Shown here in pieces: positions 42,676 to 52,021 of a stretch of DNA of 64,000 nucleotides. Under the pieces are notes generated by a model that did not search any database, was not told the origin of the DNA, and saw only the letters and a program-made list of their open reading frames with translations. Source of the stretch: Vogesella aquatica (GTDB lineage: Bacteria > Pseudomonadota > Gammaproteobacteria > Burkholderiales > Chromobacteriaceae). The stretch lies in NCBI RefSeq assembly GCF_028548455.1, contig NZ_JAQQLF010000008.1, forward strand, positions 1 through 64,000, written 5' to 3'. The position numbers and the translations under genes are program-made. Each line of letters starts with the position of its first letter. The stretch's first letter is position 1.

Positions 42676-45600
42676 CTAGTCGTGCGCCTGGGCAACCTTC
42701 TGCCCGCTCAGCCGTGCCAGCAGGCGGCGGATGCGGCTACGCAGGCCATCCATATAGGTGTACACCACCGGCACCACAATCAGCGTCAGCACGGTAGACG
42801 TGATCATGCCGCCGATAATGGCGTGCGCCATCGGGCGCTGCGTTTCCGAGCCCGCCCCGCTGGCCAGCGCCAGCGGCAGCATGCCGAAGATCATGGCCAG
42901 GCTGGTCATCATGATGGGGCGCAGCCGCACGCGGCCTGCCTCTACGATGGCGTCCAGCCGCGACATGCCCTCGCGCCGGCTCTGGTTGATGAAGTCCACC
43001 AGCAAAATGCCGTTCTTCGACGCCAGGCCCATCAGCATGATGATGCCGATCACCGAGAACATGTTCAGCGTGGAGCCAAACAACAGCAGCGCCACAAACA
43101 CACCGACAAAGGCCAGCGGCAGCGCCACCATGATGGTGATGGGCAAGGTGAAGCTGCGGAACTGCGCCGCCAGGATCATGTAGATGAAGATCACCCCCAT
43201 GGCCAGCGCCTGCACCGCGTAGCCCAGCGATTCCTGCATGTCCTGGCGCTCGCCCTGCTGCGACAGCACCACGCCAGCCGGCAGCTTCACCGCCTTGAGC
43301 GCCTTGTCGACATCGGCAAATACTTCGCCCGAACTGCGGCCGCTGATATTGGCTGTCACGCTGATTTCGCGCATCAGGTCGGTACGCTCGATCTGGCGCG
43401 GGCTGGTAGCCGGTACAATGCTGGCTACCTGCGATAGTGGCACCATCTGCGCCTCGCCACTGTCGGCACGCCGCCCCGGCACCATCAGCACATCCAGCAG
43501 CTCGGTAGCACGCGCTTCACGCGGCACCTGCAGCCGTACACTGTAGTTTTCACCGTCCGGCGCTTCCCAGGTGGTCGCCGTGCTGCCACCCAGCAGCACC
43601 GACAGTGTATTGCCTACCCGCGCCAGATCCACGCCCAGGGTGGCGGCCGCGTCGCGGTGCAGCTGTACGTTCAGCGCCGGGTCGGCATCGCTCAGGCTGG
43701 ACTCCACATCACTGACGCCCTTCACCTGCTTGATGGCGGCCATGATGTCGGCGGTGGCACGCTGCAGGCTTTGCAGGTCGCTACCGCGCACCCCCAGGTT
43801 CACCGGTTTGCCCGGTGGCCCGTGCTGGCCGGTTTCTTCCACCGAATCCAGCTGTATGCCCGCTACCGGCAGCGCGGCACTGCGCGCGGCGGCCATCAGT
43901 GCGAACAAATCACGCTGGCGGTGCTGTTTGTCGCCTACGTCCACCGACAAGCGGGCTTCGTTACGCCCCGCGCCAAAGCTGCCGCCACCGATCTTGCTAT
44001 CGATAGACTTCACTTCGGGCAAGGCGGCGCGGATGCGCTGCTCTACCTCGCGTGCCTTGCCTTCGGTGTACTCCAGCGTCGAACCGGCGGCGGTCTTGAA
44101 GGTGAGGCGGAACTCGCCCTTGTCCGCCGCCGGCATGAATTCGCCACCGATAACCGGCACCAGCATGAAGCTGCCCACGGTCATGGCCAGTGCACTGGCC
44201 ACCACGGTTTTACGGTGCGCCAGCGACCAGCGGATCACCGCCACGTAGCGCTCGCCCAGGCGGTCCAGCGAGGCTTCGAACCAGTCCAGCATGCGGCCAA
44301 CCGGCCCCTTGTGCTTGTCGCCGTGGCGATGCGGGTCGTGCCAGATGGACGACAGCATCGGGTCCAGCGTAAACGACACCAGCAGCGAGATCAGCACCGC
44401 CACAGTCACCGCCAGACCAAACTGGTGGAAGAACTTGCCGATGATGCCGCCCATGAAGCCCACCGGCAGGAACACCGCTACAATGGTGAGCGTGGTGGCC
44501 AGCACCGCCAGGCCGATCTCGTTGGTGCCGTCCAGCGCGGCCTGAAAGTGGCTCTTGCCCAGGTTGGCGTGGCGCACGATGTTTTCGCGTACCACGATGG
44601 CGTCGTCGATCAGCAGGCCCACCGATAGCGACAGCGCCATCAGCGTCATCATGTTCAGGGTGAAGCCCATGGCCTGGATGGCAAACAGGGTGCCGATCAT
44701 GGAAATCGGCAGCGTCAGGCCGGTAATCACCGTGCTGCGCCAGCTACCCAGAAACAGGAACACAATCAGCACCGTCAGCGCGGCGCCTTCCAACAGGGTT
44801 TTTTCTACTTCGTGCAGCGAGCCTTTGACCTCTTCCGACTTGTCGTAGGTCAGGCGCACGCTGGTGCCTGCCGGCGCCTGCGGCTGGTATTCGGCCACAA
44901 TGCGTTTCACGCCGTCGGCCACGCTCACCACATTGGCACCGCGTGCAGCGCGGATATCCAGGCCTACGCCAGGTTTGCCATCGATCAGCGTCACGCTGTT
45001 GCGCTCGGCCTCGGCATCGTCTACCTGGGCCACATCGGCCAAGCGTATGTCACGGCCTTCGCGGCTGGCAATCACCAGGGCACGGAAGTCTTCCATGGTC
45101 TTGAGTTTGCCAGCCACCCGCACCGACAGCTCGTTGTTCTGCGTGCTGACCTGGCCGGCCGGGTAGTCACGGTTGGCCGCAGCAATGGCGTCCGACACCT
45201 CGCTGACCGACAAGCCCAGCGCCTCCAGCCGGTACGGGTCCAGCTGCACGCGCACCTCGCGCTTGCTGCCGCCGACAATCTTCACCTCGCCCACACCCGC
45301 TACCGTTTGCAGGCGCTTTTTCAGCACGTTCTCAGCCCAGGTAGACAGGTCGCGCTGGCTGCTCTGTGCCGAGCTGAGCGTGTAGGACATCAGCGGGTCG
45401 TCGTTGGGGTTCATCTGCGAAATGGTGGGGGTATCCACCTCGCGCCGCAGGCTGCCCTGCACCGCGCCCACCTTGTCGCGCACCTCTTGCAAGCCCTGTA
45501 CCGCGTCGGTAGACAGCTCGAACTCCACCACCACTACCGAGCTGCCCTCAAACGAATACGAACGGATGTGCTTGACGCCGTTGATGGTATTGACCGCTTC

Positions 45601-45804
45601 TTCGATAGGGCGGGTCACATCGCTTTCCACTACCTCGGGCGAGGCGCCCTGGTAGGTGGTAGACACTACCGCCACAGGGAAGCGGATATCGGGGAACTCC
45701 TCTACCGGCAGGTTGCGCCAGGCAAACAGGCCCAGCACCGTGAGCAGCAACATCAGCACGGCGGCAAAGTAGGGGTTTTGTACACTGACGCGTGTCAGCC
45801 ACAT
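42676..45804 (-). CDS. RND-family efflux pump permease (HAE1-like)
   Basis: A 1042-residue proton-driven inner-membrane exporter with 12 helices and two large periplasmic loops. The N-terminus [20 protein letters not shown], the porter region [21 protein letters not shown]4 [16 protein letters not shown] with the proton-relay Asp pair, and the second-half [13 protein letters not shown] with [19 protein letters not shown] are family blocks. It resembles the MdtB/MexW-type and unassigned HAE1 pumps more than AcrB. The adaptor gene lies 12 bases upstream; no outer-membrane channel gene is present, so TolC/OprM must be supplied elsewhere. Confidence 0.92.
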   Translation of the reverse strand: MWLTRVSVQNPYFAAVLMLLLTVLGLFAWRNLPVEEFPDIRFPVAVVSTTYQGASPEVVESDVTRPIEEAVNTINGVKHIRSYSFEGSSVVVVEFELSTDAVQGLQEVRDKVGAVQGSLRREVDTPTISQMNPNDDPLMSYTLSSAQSSQRDLSTWAENVLKKRLQTVAGVGEVKIVGGSKREVRVQLDPYRLEALGLSVSEVSDAIAAANRDYPAGQVSTQNNELSVRVAGKLKTMEDFRALVIASREGRDIRLADVAQVDDAEAERNSVTLIDGKPGVGLDIRAARGANVVSVADGVKRIVAEYQPQAPAGTSVRLTYDKSEEVKGSLHEVEKTLLEGAALTVLIVFLFLGSWRSTVITGLTLPISMIGTLFAIQAMGFTLNMMTLMALSLSVGLLIDDAIVVRENIVRHANLGKSHFQAALDGTNEIGLAVLATTLTIVAVFLPVGFMGGIIGKFFHQFGLAVTVAVLISLLVSFTLDPMLSSIWHDPHRHGDKHKGPVGRMLDWFEASLDRLGERYVAVIRWSLAHRKTVVASALAMTVGSFMLVPVIGGEFMPAADKGEFRLTFKTAAGSTLEYTEGKAREVEQRIRAALPEVKSIDSKIGGGSFGAGRNEARLSVDVGDKQHRQRDLFALMAAARSAALPVAGIQLDSVEETGQHGPPGKPVNLGVRGSDLQSLQRATADIMAAIKQVKGVSDVESSLSDADPALNVQLHRDAAATLGVDLARVGNTLSVLLGGSTATTWEAPDGENYSVRLQVPREARATELLDVLMVPGRRADSGEAQMVPLSQVASIVPATSPRQIERTDLMREISVTANISGRSSGEVFADVDKALKAVKLPAGVVLSQQGERQDMQESLGYAVQALAMGVIFIYMILAAQFRSFTLPITIMVALPLAFVGVFVALLLFGSTLNMFSVIGIIMLMGLASKNGILLVDFINQSRREGMSRLDAIVEAGRVRLRPIMMTSLAMIFGMLPLALASGAGSETQRPMAHAIIGGMITSTVLTLIVVPVVYTYMDGLRSRIRRLLARLSGQKVAQAHD

Positions 45805-45816
45805 GGCCGTGTCTCC

Positions 45817-46938
45817 TTAAGGTTTGGGCAGAGTCACGGCGTCGCCGGGCTTCACGCCCAGTAGCGCCGCCGCCAGGATGGTCTGCCCGGCAGCCACGCC
45901 TTGCACCGCCAGCACACGCTCGCTATCCGAGCGCAGCACAATGCGCACCGGCTGTTTGACCAGCCGCCCGCCTTGTACCAGCATCACCCACGGGCTGGCG
46001 CTGTCGGCCTGCTGTACGGCCGCTTGCGGCAGGCGCACGGCGTCCAGCACCTCGCGCTGCACGATGCCGCCCTTGGCAAACTGGCCGGCTTTCAGGCGGC
46101 CATCCTGGTTGGCCACACGCACATAAACACTGAACGTCCGCGTAGCCGTGGCCGCTACCGGGTTGATGCGTACCAGCTCGCCACGGAATTCGCCGGCCAG
46201 CCCTTCTACGGTAAAGCGGGCAGCCTGGCCGGGCTTGAGCTTGCCGATGTCCCGCGCCGGCATGTTGGCCGCAGCCTCCAGCACCGACAGGTCGGCAATG
46301 GCAAACAGCTTCTGGTTCTTGCTGGCCTGCTCGCCAGGCTGGGTGCGCCGGGCATACACGATGCCCGCCATCGGCGCGCGCACTTCGGTTTCACCCAGGC
46401 TGGTTTTGGCCCGCGCCAGCTGGCTGCGGCGTGCGGCCAACTCGCCCACGCGGATCTGGTAGTCGTTGTCGATTTCATCGAATGCCAGCTTGGAGATAAA
46501 GCCCTGCTGGTATAGCTCGCGCTGCTTGTCGCGCTTGAGGCGGGCCAGCTTCAGCCGTGCTTCGTCGTTGGCCAGCTGTGCCTGCATTTCCAGCACGCTC
46601 TGGCGCAGCGCTTCGGCGTCGATGCGCGCCAGCAGCTGGCCTTTCTGTACCGTTTCACCCTCGCGTACCAGCACGGCCAGCACGGTGCCTTCGCTCTGCG
46701 CGGCCACCTCGGCGCTGTTTAGCGGGTTCAGCGTGGCGGTAAAGGGTAGCTGCTCGGCCACCGGTGCTACCACCGTCACCAGCAAGTCGGCAGGCGACAG
46801 TGCACGGGCTGGCGTACTGGCTGCCGCCGCGCTGGCGGCCTTGGCTGCATCGGTATCGCTTTTATTGCAGGCAGTGCCCATGACAGCCAGGCCAAGCAGC
46901 AGCATGGCGGCCAGGGGGCGTAGTCTGTAGCTATGCAT
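45817..46938 (-). CDS. RND efflux adaptor (membrane fusion protein) lipoprotein
   Basis: A 373-residue periplasmic adaptor that links the RND pump to the outer-membrane channel. Signal peptide with lipobox MGTAC (about residue 24), a lipoyl-like half LNSAEVAAQSEGTVLAVLVREGETVQKGQ, a coiled-coil hairpin (about 100-170, QAQLANDEARLKLARLKRDK), the second lipoyl half RAPMAGIVYARRTQPGEQ and beta-barrel domains to the end. The ATG at 46938 has AAGGAC upstream, while the frame reaches to 46953 through a TTG. It is the first gene of the pump operon. Confidence 0.9.
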   Translation of the reverse strand: MHSYRLRPLAAMLLLGLAVMGTACNKSDTDAAKAASAAAASTPARALSPADLLVTVVAPVAEQLPFTATLNPLNSAEVAAQSEGTVLAVLVREGETVQKGQLLARIDAEALRQSVLEMQAQLANDEARLKLARLKRDKQRELYQQGFISKLAFDEIDNDYQIRVGELAARRSQLARAKTSLGETEVRAPMAGIVYARRTQPGEQASKNQKLFAIADLSVLEAAANMPARDIGKLKPGQAARFTVEGLAGEFRGELVRINPVAATATRTFSVYVRVANQDGRLKAGQFAKGGIVQREVLDAVRLPQAAVQQADSASPWVMLVQGGRLVKQPVRIVLRSDSERVLAVQGVAAGQTILAAALLGVKPGDAVTLPKP

Positions 46939-46995
46939 TACACAGTCCTTCAAGGCAGCCCCGCCTGCGCGGCGGAGCCGGTTTGATCGGGGAAA

Positions 46996-48249
46996 TCAGA
47001 GGTGGGCCGCAGGCTGCATACCGCGCGGCAGCAGCAGCCACAAGCGGCCACTTTGTTTCATGCGCCCGGCGTACAGGCCGGCTTCGGTGCCAAAGCCAAA
47101 GAAAAAGTCGGCACGCACACCACCACGGATGGCACCGCCGGTATCCTGCGCGTGCACCAGACGGTTCAGTGGCCGGGGCGCACCATCCAGCGGCCAGGTG
47201 GTAGACAGGTATACCGGCGCGCCCAGCGGGATATAGCGCGGGTCCACGGCCACGCTGTAACCGCCCAGCAGCGGCACGCCCATGGCGCCTAGCGGGCCGT
47301 TGTTATCGGCGGGCAGCGTTTTGAAAAACACGTAGCTGGGGTTGGCATTGAACAGCTCCTGCTTGCGCGCTGGGTTGGCCGCAATCCATTCCTTGATGCT
47401 CTGCATGGACACGTCGGACAGCTTCATCTGGCCGTTATCCACCAGCCAGCGGCCGATGGACTTGTAACCATGGCCGTTTTGCTCGGCATAGCCGGCGCGC
47501 ACATAGCTGCCGTCTTCCAGCTGGATGCGGCCGGAGCCCTGTACCTGCAGGAAGAACAGCTCGGTATCGTCCTCGGCCCAGGCCAGCACCGGCGCGGTGT
47601 TGATGCCTTTGCCGGCATTGATCTGGGCACGGGTGTAATACGGCAGCAGGCGGCCATTGTCGATGCGGCCTTTCAGCGCGCGCGTGCGGCTATCCACCAC
47701 AAAGTCTTTCGGGTACACCAGCACTTCACCCGCGTCGGCGCGCGTTTTGCCAGGCACCACCTGCAGGCGGTTGCCAGTGCCCTGGCGGGCCACCAGCACC
47801 TCGGCCCCCAACTGCGCTGCGCTGGCATCCAGCACGCGCAGGTCGGCCGGTACGCCGTACACGGCATAGGGGGTTTGCGCCGAATACTGATGGCCACCGG
47901 CCAGCAGCGGCTCGAAGTAGCCGGTAATCAGGCCATTGCCCGGCTCCACAATGCGCCACGGGGCAAAGCGGGCCTCGTAAAAACGGGTAATGGCCGGCAG
48001 GTTGGCCGCATCCAGCGTGGCGGCCTCGGCACAGATGGTTTTCCAGGCCGCCCTGCCCTGCAGGCTGCGGCAACTGAGCTGCAAGCCTTCCAGGCTTTGC
48101 GACGCCATGCTCTGGCCCCAGTCCGGCAGGTCGGCAAAGCTGGCCGCCTCATAGCGCACGGTGCTGCTCGCCGGTGGCGTGCTGGTGCTGAGGGTGGTAC
48201 AGGCAGACAGGGCCAGCAATGCGGCCAAAGGCAAGAGGTGCTTGAGCAT
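46996..48249 (-). CDS. mltA: Membrane-bound lytic murein transglycosylase A
   Basis: A 417-residue outer-membrane lipoprotein that cleaves glycan strands of peptidoglycan. Lipobox LSAC at about residue 16, followed by the MltA domain (LITGYFEPLLAGG, KALKGRIDNGRLLPYYTRAQ, YVRAGYAEQNGHGYKSIGRW) and the C-terminal 3D domain with HAQDTGGAIRGGVRADFFFGFG, where the catalytic Asp sits. The ATG at 48249 gives a clear lipoprotein signal, the frame being open to 48363. It lies 57 bases before the pump operon on the same strand. Confidence 0.94.
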   Translation of the reverse strand: MLKHLLPLAALLALSACTTLSTSTPPASSTVRYEAASFADLPDWGQSMASQSLEGLQLSCRSLQGRAAWKTICAEAATLDAANLPAITRFYEARFAPWRIVEPGNGLITGYFEPLLAGGHQYSAQTPYAVYGVPADLRVLDASAAQLGAEVLVARQGTGNRLQVVPGKTRADAGEVLVYPKDFVVDSRTRALKGRIDNGRLLPYYTRAQINAGKGINTAPVLAWAEDDTELFFLQVQGSGRIQLEDGSYVRAGYAEQNGHGYKSIGRWLVDNGQMKLSDVSMQSIKEWIAANPARKQELFNANPSYVFFKTLPADNNGPLGAMGVPLLGGYSVAVDPRYIPLGAPVYLSTTWPLDGAPRPLNRLVHAQDTGGAIRGGVRADFFFGFGTEAGLYAGRMKQSGRLWLLLPRGMQPAAHL

Positions 48250-48397
48250 GGTGTGGGTATGGGACAGCAGGGTCGGTAAGCGGGTTGGCAGTAGACAGCA
48301 GACCGGGCTGTGTCGACGAAGTTCAGATGGTAATGAACCGCTGGTCAGAAAGGCAAATGACAAATGCCAGTCTGTCGCACTTTTCGCCCTGTACCAA

Positions 48398-48433
48398 AGC
48401 GCAAGGGCCAGGCTGCTGCCTGGCCCTTGCGCT
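48398..48433 (-). terminator. Strong hairpin after the glutathione peroxidase gene
   Basis: AGCGCAAGGGCCAGGC (48398-48413) pairs perfectly with its complement (48418-48433) across TGCT. It lies 15 bases after the peroxidase stop and is followed on the minus strand by TTGGTAC, only a weak T run. It separates this gene from mltA. Confidence 0.7.
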
Positions 48434-48448
48434 GGCGATGATCAGGAC

Positions 48449-48979
48449 TCAACGCGGTAATGCTGCATTCAGCGCCTTGAGAAACTCTGCCGAGTCGGGC
48501 TTGGTCAGCGAACTGAAGGCGGTAACGGTTTTGCCGTCGGCCGAAATGATGTACTTGTAGAAGTTCCACTTGGGCGTGGTGCCACTGGCTTCGGCCAGCG
48601 CCTGGTAGAACGGGTGGGCGTCGCTGCCGCGCACGTGTACCCGGCTGGCCATGGGGAAGCTCACGCCATAATTGCTCTCGCAAAACTGCGCCACCTCGGC
48701 ATCCTTGGCCAGCTCCTGGTTAAAGTCGTCGCTGGGGAAGCCCACCACGACCGCGCCCTTGGCCTGGTAGCTTTTCCACACGCTTTGCAGGCCCTTGTAC
48801 TGTGGGGTAAAGCCACACTGGCTGGCGGTATTCACCACCACCACGGCCTTGCCACTGTAATCGCACAGATTGATCTTGCCACCCATCAGCGCGGGCACCT
48901 GGTGGTTCAGCAGCGGCGGGCAGGCAGCCAGTGCGGCCAACGGTGCCGCCAGGCATAACAGGGCGAGGCGCGGTGTCAT
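48449..48979 (-). CDS. Exported glutathione/thioredoxin peroxidase, Cys type
   Basis: A 176-residue peroxidase of the GPx family with an N-terminal signal peptide (LALLCLAAPLAALAAC), so it acts in the periplasm or as a lipoprotein-like protein. The active Cys is in NTASQCGFTPQYKGL; the Gln block is altered (FPSDDFNQEL), the Trp/Asn pair is intact in PKWNFYKYII, and the resolving Cys lies in QFCESNYGVSFPM. A second Cys of this kind points to thioredoxin as reductant. It is 11 bases from the thioredoxin gene, which fits. Confidence 0.88.
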   Translation of the reverse strand: MTPRLALLCLAAPLAALAACPPLLNHQVPALMGGKINLCDYSGKAVVVVNTASQCGFTPQYKGLQSVWKSYQAKGAVVVGFPSDDFNQELAKDAEVAQFCESNYGVSFPMASRVHVRGSDAHPFYQALAEASGTTPKWNFYKYIISADGKTVTAFSSLTKPDSAEFLKALNAALPR

Positions 48980-48990
48980 GGTGTAGCCTT

Positions 48991-49353
48991 TCAGTCTTGC
49001 TGCGCGGAGATCTCGGCGCGCACTTTGTCCATATCCAGGTCGCGGATGGCCTGGATCAGCTGGTCAAACTGGCCGGCCATCATGGCGCCAGCCTGGTGGA
49101 ATACCACGATGCCGTCTTTCAGCGCCATCAGCGTGGGGATGGAGCGAATCTGGAAATGCCCGGCCAGCTCGCGCTCGGCCTCGGTGTCGATTTTGGCAAA
49201 CACGATGTCCGGGTGCTTTTCGGCAGCGGCCTCGAACACCGGGCCGAACATCTTGCACGGGCCACACCATTCGGCCCAGAAGTCCAGCATCACGATGCCC
49301 TCGCGCTCGGCGTAGTCGTTGAAGGTATCGGCGGTAAGGTTAACGTAGCTCAT
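48991..49353 (-). CDS. Thioredoxin-family protein
   Basis: A 120-residue dithiol reductase with the active site DFWAEWCGPCKMFGPV and the cis-Pro loop RSIPTLMALKDGIVVFHQAG. There is no signal peptide, so it is cytoplasmic. It is not the usual trxA neighbourhood (rho), and it differs from TrxA in KMFGPVFEAAAEKHPD. It stands just upstream of a Cys-type peroxidase in the same direction with an 11-base gap, so it may serve as its partner, though the peroxidase is exported, which leaves a compartment question. Confidence 0.88.
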   Translation of the reverse strand: MSYVNLTADTFNDYAEREGIVMLDFWAEWCGPCKMFGPVFEAAAEKHPDIVFAKIDTEAERELAGHFQIRSIPTLMALKDGIVVFHQAGAMMAGQFDQLIQAIRDLDMDKVRAEISAQQD

Positions 49354-49704
49354 GCGTATTTCCTGATCGGTTAAACGGCGGCATGCCGCCCATAGCCTGC
49401 AAGATGGCTACCTTTGGCGCCGAATACAAGCGCGGCGGGATGGTATTTTTTTATCGGGGTGATAGCGGGCGGCGCGGTGCAATGATCTACCCACTGCCAA
49501 AGCCACGCTTGCAGTACAGCTTCGTACCTACATAACATGTCTACTGGCAGTAGCACGATCTAGCGGACCAGCGCGATCTATTCAGACACGCCCAGCGACG
49601 ACGCCATGGCTGCATGCGGCCAACTTTTACACGGCAATGAGGCGGTGGTCATTGGGCTTTGTAAGCCCTGATCAGGCTACGCTTAGCCCACTTGGCATCA
49701 CAAA
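49354..49704. other. 351-base gap between thioredoxin and acetyltransferase genes
   Basis: Holds the divergent promoters of the two genes. It is less GC-rich than its surroundings and has a perfect palindrome GGCGGCATGCCGCC at 49377-49390 and one TGCGGCCAAC word at 49615-49624. I see no gene in it, no tRNA and no recognisable mobile-element end. The relaxed packing from here to about 50350 stands out from the rest of the window. Confidence 0.5.
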
Positions 49705-50193
49705 ATGACATTCTCCCTACTCGAACTTTCAGCGACAGACATCGAAACAATAGCTGTCTCGTGTGTGCCTGCCAGCGTGGCAGCTATAGCCGAGCCAGGT
49801 TCGATGCCACCGGCTTTTGTCGCCCAACGAGCACTGGCACTTATCGCAGCTGGCCAACCTAACCCTTGGGTAACCATTTTTCTCATCGTTGACGACCTGA
49901 ATGGCAGGATTGTCGGAGCCTGCGGGTTCAAAACCGCACCAAGGCATGGCCGGGTAGAGGTAGGCTATGGCATAGCCCCTGTCGCCAGGGGCAAGGGCGC
50001 GGCCACAGCAGCGCTAGGGCTACTGGTTCAAAAAGCCTATATGGCGGGTGCCACAGAACTGCTGGCCGAAGTCGCGCCGGACAATCACGCCTCTACCCGT
50101 GTGGTGCAAAAGGCCGGCTTCGCCATCGTGGGCTCGCGTCTGGATGACGAGAACGAGTATGTCATCCAGTGGCTGCTGAGCAGGGAGAGCTAA
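49705..50193 (+). CDS. GNAT-family N-acetyltransferase
   Basis: A 162-residue acetyl-CoA-dependent acetyltransferase of the RimJ/RimL-like GNAT type. Traits are FLIVDDLNGRIVGACGFKTAP, the VEVGYGIAPVARGKGAATAALGLL pyrophosphate-binding loop (RGKGAA), and ASTRVVQKAGFAIVGSR near the C-terminus. The substrate is unknown; alanine-type ribosomal protein acetylation is one option, a small molecule another. It is a lone gene in a loosely packed, less GC-rich patch, so it may be accessory. No ribosome site is obvious. Confidence 0.85.
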   Translation: MTFSLLELSATDIETIAVSCVPASVAAIAEPGSMPPAFVAQRALALIAAGQPNPWVTIFLIVDDLNGRIVGACGFKTAPRHGRVEVGYGIAPVARGKGAATAALGLLVQKAYMAGATELLAEVAPDNHASTRVVQKAGFAIVGSRLDDENEYVIQWLLSRES

Positions 50194-50248
50194 GGCGCTA
50201 GTCGTGTCTGCCAGCCGTAACATGACGTAGCCCACCCCTGCTTCTCCA

Positions 50249-50278
50249 GTTGGCCGCAACGCTTATGGTGCGGCCAAC
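50249..50278. repeat. Inverted pair of TGCGGCCAAC words between the acetyltransferase and rlmK genes
   Basis: GTTGGCCGCA (50249-50258), a 10-base loop, TGCGGCCAAC (50269-50278) form a perfect 10-bp stem. It lies between two convergent gene ends and has no T run, so if it stops transcription it is weak. It is one of the paired intergenic copies of the dispersed word. Confidence 0.85.
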
Positions 50279-50352
50279 CTGGCCACCCACCACGCCCCCG
50301 GATGCGCCGATGGCTTATCCGGGCGAGCCGATAGCCTGCCTGATGGCGGGCA

Positions 50353-51300
50353 TCAGGCGCGATGGGTGATGCGCCAGCACTGGTGGATTTTCTTGTTGCG
50401 GAAGTCTTCCGGCACCGATTGTGCGCTGATGTCGCGCACGGCGTAGTCGGCTACCAGGCGTTCGTCCAGCGTGAAGCTGCGCAGGTTATTGCTGAAGTAC
50501 AGCACGCCGTCCGGTGCCAGCAGGCGCATGGCACCGTCTACCAGCTTGAGCTGGTCGCGCTGTACGTCCAGCTCGTCCATCATTTTCTTGCTGTTGGAAA
50601 AGCTGGGCGGGTCCATCACGATCAGGTCGAACTGTTTGCCGGCCACCCAGGCGTCTTCCAGGTACTGGAAGGCGTCGTCGCGGACCAGCACGTGCTTGGC
50701 CAGGTCCAGGCCGTTGAGCTCGAAGTTGCGGCGGCTCCAGGCCTGGTAGGTGTTGGACAGGTCCACCGTCTCGCTGGACACCGCACCGCCGCTGGCTGCG
50801 TAGCAGGTAAAGCTGCCGGTGTAGGCAAACAGGTTCAGAAAACGCTTGCCGGCGGCTTCTTCGCGCACGCGGCGACGGGTGTTGCGGTGGTCCAGGAACA
50901 GGCCGGTATCGAGGTAGGCGTCCAGGTTCACCCAGAAACGCTGGCCTTGTTCTTCCACGATGAAGTCTTCACCGTCGCGGCCGGTTTTTTCGTACTGGCT
51001 CTCGCCTTTCTGGCGGCGGCGGGTTTTCAGTGAAATGTGCCACAGCGGCACGCCGGTGACCTCGCAGATGGCTTGCTGCACGGCGGCGATCCAGGCCTGG
51101 TAGTCGGCGTCTTCGATCTGCCAGCCGGTGTGATACTCCTGCAGGTGGATGCGCTCGCCGTACAGGTCGATGATCAGCGGGAACTGCGGTACGTCGCGGT
51201 CGTACAGGCGCCAGGCGTCCAGGCCGTTACGGCGCGCCCATTTACTGTAGTGCTTGTAATTTTTGGCCAGGCGGCCAGCAAAGGCCGATACGTCTACCAT
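50353..51300 (-). CDS. rlmK: Standalone 23S rRNA methyltransferase RlmK-like
   Basis: A 315-residue SAM methyltransferase equivalent to the C-terminal half of E. coli RlmKL, which makes m7G2069 in 23S rRNA. Matching parts: AGRLAKNYKHYSKWARRNGL, LKTRRRQKGESQYEKTG, WVNLDAYLDTGLFLDHRNTR, the SAM site LNLFAYTGSFTCYAASGGA, MDPPSFSNSKKM, and IHQCWRITHRA at the end. In gammaproteobacteria it is fused to RlmL (m2G2445); here it is a separate gene, and the rlmL partner is not in the window. Confidence 0.9.
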   Translation of the reverse strand: MVDVSAFAGRLAKNYKHYSKWARRNGLDAWRLYDRDVPQFPLIIDLYGERIHLQEYHTGWQIEDADYQAWIAAVQQAICEVTGVPLWHISLKTRRRQKGESQYEKTGRDGEDFIVEEQGQRFWVNLDAYLDTGLFLDHRNTRRRVREEAAGKRFLNLFAYTGSFTCYAASGGAVSSETVDLSNTYQAWSRRNFELNGLDLAKHVLVRDDAFQYLEDAWVAGKQFDLIVMDPPSFSNSKKMMDELDVQRDQLKLVDGAMRLLAPDGVLYFSNNLRSFTLDERLVADYAVRDISAQSVPEDFRNKKIHQCWRITHRA

Positions 51301-51379
51301 GAAAAACCTCTTCTGAAATGCAGCGCGCCGGAGGGCATCCGGCGCGGGGGAATGCGGGGTGGCCAGGGTTGGCCGCAGG

Positions 51380-51877
51380 CTAGCCTTGCTGCTGATAGTA
51401 GTTCACCAGCTTGCGGTACACCGGTTCGGGCACGTACTGGCGAATCATCTGCTCCCAGCCGGCGGGGCCCATCAGGCCTTTTACCATGGTAGACGATACC
51501 TCGGCATATTCACGCGGTGGCAGCAGGAAAATGGTGGTGATGTCGGCGTGCAGGTCGGAGTTGATGTAGCGCATGGTGCGCTCGTACTCGTAGTCGGTGG
51601 CGGTACGGATGCCACGCACGATGTAGTTGGCGTCGATGCTTTGCGCGTAGTTCACCAGAAACTGGTTTTCGAATACTTCCACCTTCAGCTTGGAAAAGCC
51701 GCGCGTGACGGCGCGCAGCATGTCCAGGCGCTCTTCCACATCGAAAGTGCAGCGCTTTTCCGGGTTCACCCCGATGGCCACCACCAGCTCGTCGAACAGG
51801 TCAACGGCTTCGCGGATCATCCATAGATGACCATTGGTGACCGGGTCGAAACTACCGGCGTAGACAGCTCGCTTCAA
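51380..51877 (-). CDS. coaD: Phosphopantetheine adenylyltransferase
   Basis: A 165-residue cytoplasmic enzyme that joins phosphopantetheine to AMP in coenzyme A synthesis. It has the nucleotidyltransferase blocks [45 protein letters not shown] and [13 protein letters not shown]. An ATG at 51907 would add 10 residues ([10 protein letters not shown]) that family members lack. TTG at 51877 follows AAAGGA by 8 bases and gives [10 protein letters not shown], the usual start, so I prefer it; the ATG is the alternative. Confidence 0.94.
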   Translation of the reverse strand: MKRAVYAGSFDPVTNGHLWMIREAVDLFDELVVAIGVNPEKRCTFDVEERLDMLRAVTRGFSKLKVEVFENQFLVNYAQSIDANYIVRGIRTATDYEYERTMRYINSDLHADITTIFLLPPREYAEVSSTMVKGLMGPAGWEQMIRQYVPEPVYRKLVNYYQQQG

Positions 51878-51965
51878 TTGACGCTTTCCTTTGTGGGTAT
51901 GAGGCATGGCGGAATGTATCCTGCTTGAACAGGGGGGAACAAGGCATTTATTGCTGCACCGCAGT

Positions 51966-52005
51966 AAAAAAGCGCCGCAGCGGTGTTTTCACCACTGCGG
52001 CGCCA
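51966..52005 (-). terminator. Intrinsic terminator of the dpp operon
   Basis: On the minus strand the stem (GCGCCGCAG, TGGTG-type arm 51990-52003 with 51972-51985, one mismatch) encloses four A residues, followed by TTTTTT (A run 51966-51971). It lies 19 bases after the dppF stop. Confidence 0.85.
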
Positions 52006-52021
52006 TTTTAACGCAGCCTTA

